The position numbers and the translations under genes are program-made. Of a stretch of 64,000 bases of DNA, positions 60,202-64,000 are shown piece by piece (position 1 is the first letter of the stretch; the number at the start of each line of letters is the position of its first letter). The notes under the pieces were generated by a model, which saw only the letters and a program-made list of their open reading frames with translations, made no database searches and had not been told where the DNA came from. The stretch is from Monilinia fructicola (lineage: Eukaryota > Ascomycota > Leotiomycetes > Helotiales > Sclerotiniaceae): positions 496,001 to 560,000 of the forward strand of contig VICG01000016.1 of the NCBI GenBank assembly GCA_008692225.1, written 5' to 3'.

Positions 60202-62280
60202 ATGGTCCTCGCAAAATCCAAAAATGCCGTTGGACTGGGCAACAGTTTGATGAATGATAGATTTGGAAAGGGTAAAGGAGCAGATCGCAAGAAGACCACA
60301 GCAACTGGAATTCAGAGAACGCATAAAGATACCGGAGAAACTGTATGTATGAAATGTTCGATTTCACTGTCTGATACTAAGAGAGAATAGTATGTCACCA
60401 ATGAAAAGCAGGAGGCCAGCTGGGTCAAAATGCGATCGGTCACAGAGCAAGCAGCACTCGATGAGTTCTTGTCCACTGCAGAGTTAGCGGGCACAGATTT
60501 CACAGCAGAGAAGATGAACAATGTCAAGATTATTCATACCGACCAAAAGAATCCATATCTGTTATCCGCTTCGGAAGAACGAGCGGCAGTTGGCAAACAA
60601 AAGGCACACAAGGAAAGACTTACGGTTCCGAGAAGACCGAAATGGGATTCTTCCACAACCCCGCAGGAGCTTGACAGAATGGAGAGAGATGGTCTTCTCG
60701 AATGGCGAAGAGGATTGGCTGAACTTCAAGAAAATAACGATTTATTGATGACGCCATTTGAACGCAATTTGGAAGTTTGGAGACAGTTGTGGAGAGTCAT
60801 TGAGAGATCTGATCTTATTGTGCAAATTGTTGATGCCAGGAATCCACTTCTATTTCGATCCGAGGATTTGGAAAGATACGTTAAAGATGTCGATAGCCGC
60901 AAAGAGAATCTCTTATTAGTCAACAAAGCTGATATGTTGACTTTGGAGCAAAGGCAACATTGGGCTGATTATTTTCAGGCCGCTGGTATTAAATACAAGT
61001 TCTTCTCAGCAGCTTTGGCAAAGGAGTTAAATGAAGCAATGTCAGAGGAGACGGAAGAGGAGACTAAAGCTTCGACTTCTGCATCCAAGCTAGCGGAGAA
61101 AGCGAAAGCACTTGGTCTTGATGATGAAATTGATGATGATAGTGAAGCGGAAAGTGATGAACAAGACGAAGGGGCGGATGCGAAGGACGAGGGTGAGGAC
61201 ATCGATGACGAACTCGCTGAGACCGAAAGCACCAGGATCTTGACTGTGGATGAGTTGGAGGCTCTTTTCTTGGTGCATGCACCCGATGTCCAAGGTAAGG
61301 TTCATCAATTCAAGCAACTAATTCCATAGCTAACGAAAGTAGACTCCGAGTCACAACATCCTAGAAAGACTCAAATTGGTCTCGTTGGATATCCTAACGT
61401 CGGTAAATCTTCTACCATCAACGCCTTGATTGGCGCTAAGAAAGTCTCTGTATCATCGACACCAGGAAAAACGAAACACTTCCAAACCATCCATCTCAGT
61501 GACAAAGTTCTGCTTTGCGATTGTCCTGGATTGGTCTTTCCAAACTTTGCAACCACCAAAGCAGAGCTTGTATGCAATGGTATTTTACCTATTGATCAAC
61601 TTCGAGAATTCGTGGGCCCAGCTGGTCTAGTAGCCCACCGCATCCCCCAAGGTTTCTTGGAAGCATTGTATGGAATGAAAATAGTAACCCGACCTTTGGA
61701 AGAAGGAGGAACTGGTATTCCAACAGCTGAAGAGATGTTAACGGCATACGCCAGAGCAAGAGGTTTCAGGAGAACCGGACAAGGTCAACCAGATGAGTCG
61801 AGAGCCGCCAGGCATATTCTCAAGGACTATGTCAATGGAAAATTACTGTTCTGCCAGCCTCCACCACTAGACATTGACCCCTTCGAGTTCAATAGGGAGC
61901 TGTATGATGAAGGTCATCTACCAGAGAAGAGACGACAGGCTTTGGCGTCTATGGCATCCTCCGCCGATGATCAAACTTCGGTTGTGGATTCCGACATCAT
62001 CGAAATACCACAAGGGCCGAAATCAAAGAACCTTGACAGTACCTTCTTTGCTCAAGGGCAAGGTAACTCAGCACACTTACGAATGCCCTTCAATCACAAG
62101 TATTCAGAACAAGGAACTGCGAGCGGAAAGCAGCTGTCTGGAAGAAAACAGGCAACTTTGATAGCCTTGGAGAAGGACGTAGATCCAAATGATCTTAAGA
62201 AATTAACAAGCAAAAAGCATTTCAAGGGAAATAAACCAGGTGGAAAGGGCAAGAGAAGAGCGAATTATTTCGCTGATTGA
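60202..62280 (+). CDS. LSG1: Lsg1, circularly permuted GTPase of 60S maturation
   Basis: Three exons (60202-60342, 60391-61294, 61343-62280) give 660 residues, intact. The GTPase motifs appear in permuted order: G4 LLLVNKADML at about residue 221-230, then an acidic insert, then G1 GYPNVGKSS at about 366-374 and G3 DCPGLVFP at about 408-415. The N-terminus is basic and starts MVLAKSKNAVGLGNSL, and the C-terminus is Lys/Arg-rich (KPGGKGKRRANYFAD), as in Lsg1. The protein acts in the cytoplasm to release the export adaptor Nmd3 from pre-60S subunits. Introns have GTATGT and GTAAGG donors with TAG acceptors. It is divergent from LTV1, which acts on the other subunit. Confidence 0.94.
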
Positions 62281-62872
62281 AGGTCTGATATCGGGTTTGG
62301 GTCACACACAAAGGATACCTCAATACGGTGGCGGTTTTGCATTCTGGTTGGAGTTACGGTAGTAGTGGTCAAATAGAAAATAAACGTCACTTCGGCCAAC
62401 GAATGCTCAGGAAACCTAAAAGCTGCATTCTTTGGGATCATTTCTTTAGTAACATGAAGCTACTCCTCATGCCATTTGCTTCACATCATTGTGGAGGCGT
62501 AGTATTGTTAGTATTGTGATCCTATGAGGTTTGATTGTTTGATGATCGTTTGATGATCGACCATCCACCTTGTCGTAAATTGCCTCGGTCCAAGTACAAG
62601 ATGGCCGAGCCGAGTGTGTGGAGAAGTTTGGGGTAAAAGGAACGAAGCACCTACCTAGGTAAGGAAGGGGATGGATACATAAATTAATGAGATAACAGAC
62701 AAGAAGCTCAATACTGACTGTACTTTTATCAAACGCTCCCCTTGAATTGGATATTGGTTCAATATAATAGCTTTACACAATTCACAATCGTTATTATATT
62801 CAATAATACCCGTGGACTTCGTACACCTTTTCCACAAACCCAAATCTTCTATAGCATCCCGTCTCATCCATT
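62281..62872. other. Intergenic
   Basis: 3' flank of LSG1 and promoter side of the acyl-CoA dehydrogenase gene. No gene is seen; only short repeats such as TTTGATGATCG twice at about 62537-62560. Confidence 0.45.
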
Positions 62873-64000
62873 ATGTCTGACAAGATCCCTATTCTTGTAA
62901 GAAAGAGTTCATGAATCGATCTCACTCCCGCAAATACTAATTAAATATCGATCAGGCCGCCAATCGAGTGAGTGATCATGCAAAGAAGACTCTAGATCTC
63001 GTTGCCAAATTTGTCGAGGAGAAATGCATCCCGTATGTTTTTTGCCGTGATGCCATCTCATCTGCTACATTCCTTACCGCATAAAGCCATTACTCACAAT
63101 CCACAGTGCCGACCCCGTATTCCACGCACAGCTCGGCGAGGGTGTCCATAGATGGGATACGTACCCTCTTATTATCGAAGACCTCAAGAAGGAGGCCCAG
63201 CGTCTCGGATTATGGAACTTGTTCCTTGCGAAAGGACAGTACAACCGAAGGCGCTGGCTTCACCAATCTCGAATATGGCTTGATGGCTGAACAACTGGGC
63301 AAATCACATTTAGCATCTGAAGCCACGAACTGTGCAGCTCCAGATACGGGGAACATGGAGGTGTTGGCAAAGTATGGAAACGAAGAACAAAAGAGACAAT
63401 GGTTGGCTCCGTTGTTGGCGGGAAAGATTCGTTCGGCGTTTTTGATGACAGAACCGGATATTGCCAGTTCGGATGCTACAAACATTCAGATGGATATGAG
63501 GAGAGATGGGGACTACTGGGTTCTGAATGGGTCGGTAAGTTGTGATGTCTCCCTGTTCGATCAGGGACAATTAGGCTAACAGGTGGTAGAAATGGTGGTC
63601 GAGTGGCGCCGGCGATCCACGATGCAAGATTTATATTGTTATGGCCAAGAGTGATCCTAACAATCCGGATCAATACAAGCAACAGTCTGTCATTTTGGTA
63701 CCAGCCGATGCCCCTGGTATCACGATCAACCGAATGTTGTCGGTCTACGGTTTTGATGATGCGCCTCATGGACATGGACATTTGACATTTAAGAATGTTC
63801 GAGTGCCAGCAAGTAATATGGTACTCGGACCTGGACGTGGATTTGAGATTATTCAAGGTCGTCTCGGTCCAGGACGTATTCATCACTGCATGAGATCTAT
63901 CGGTGCTGTAAGTTGTAACAAAATTCACACAGATATTTCCAGACTAATTATTCATAGGCGGAGAAAGCTCTCGACTGGATGCTTATGCGCATCAATGATC
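62873..64000 (+). CDS. Acyl-CoA dehydrogenase (ACAD10/11-like), truncated by the window end
   Basis: Five exons are visible: 62873-62896, 62956-63032, 63107-63534, 63590-63907 and 63958 to the window end. The sequence follows an acyl-CoA dehydrogenase: an N-terminal helical domain ([20 protein letters not shown]), [18 protein letters not shown], the FAD-contacting [32 protein letters not shown] across an intron, and [19 protein letters not shown]. It catalyses FAD-dependent alpha,beta-desaturation of acyl-CoA; the long GDPRCK region is more like ACAD10/11 than mitochondrial short-chain enzymes. The first exon MSDKIPIL has no obvious targeting signal. One extra base at 63243-63246 (ACAACCGAAG) shifts the frame before EGAGFTN. 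The catalytic base and C-terminal domain lie beyond the window. Confidence 0.88.

Overview
The window is nuclear DNA of a filamentous ascomycete, most likely a leotiomycete (Sclerotiniaceae-like; this placement is inferred from general gene character, not from a search). The evidence is genes with several short introns (about 45-100 nt, GTRNGT donors, CTRAC-like branch sites), fungal-specific families, and AT-rich blocks of transposon relics degraded by C-to-T/G-to-A change, the signature of repeat-induced point mutation (RIP).

Layout. 1-10 kb is gene-poor: a broken thaumatin-like gene, a divergent pair of alkylation-repair genes (an Ada-type sensor/regulator and an O6-alkylguanine-DNA alkyltransferase), a decayed GH5 cellulase pseudogene, an AT-rich island and one possible tiny membrane protein. 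10.6-21.3 kb is a nest of repeats: an 828-bp inverted-repeat element inserted in an 11-bp tandem array, a second terminus of the same family, a 0.64-kb inverted-repeat element, and a 6.76-kb Ty3/gypsy LTR retrotransposon (14224-20981) with both LTRs, a CTAAC target duplication and a mutated reverse transcriptase. 21.9-42.4 kb carries genes: a DUF2985 membrane protein, neurochondrin, a ClC chloride transporter, a proline/glutamine-rich vWA protein, an unknown Q/S-rich protein, GET4, an unknown P/S-rich protein and RAI1. 42.9-43.5 kb is an almost pure A/T satellite. 44.3-64 kb holds malic enzyme, DRG1/RBG1, CBF5, SAC3, LTV1, LSG1 and the 5' part of an acyl-CoA dehydrogenase.

Function. The right third is rich in RNA and ribosome biology: CBF5 (rRNA pseudouridylation), LTV1 (40S assembly), LSG1 (60S maturation), DRG1 (translation GTPase), SAC3 (mRNA export) and RAI1 (RNA quality control). 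LTV1 and LSG1 are divergent neighbours. Fungi do not use operons, so the clustering need not mean co-regulation.

Quality caution. Many conserved genes here (DUF2985, ClC, RAI1, malic enzyme, DRG1, CBF5, SAC3, acyl-CoA dehydrogenase) read correctly only if one or more single-base gains or losses, mostly in homopolymers, are allowed for. This looks like residual sequencing error and affects how any 'pseudogene' here should be read; the thaumatin-like and GH5 relics carry more damage than that.
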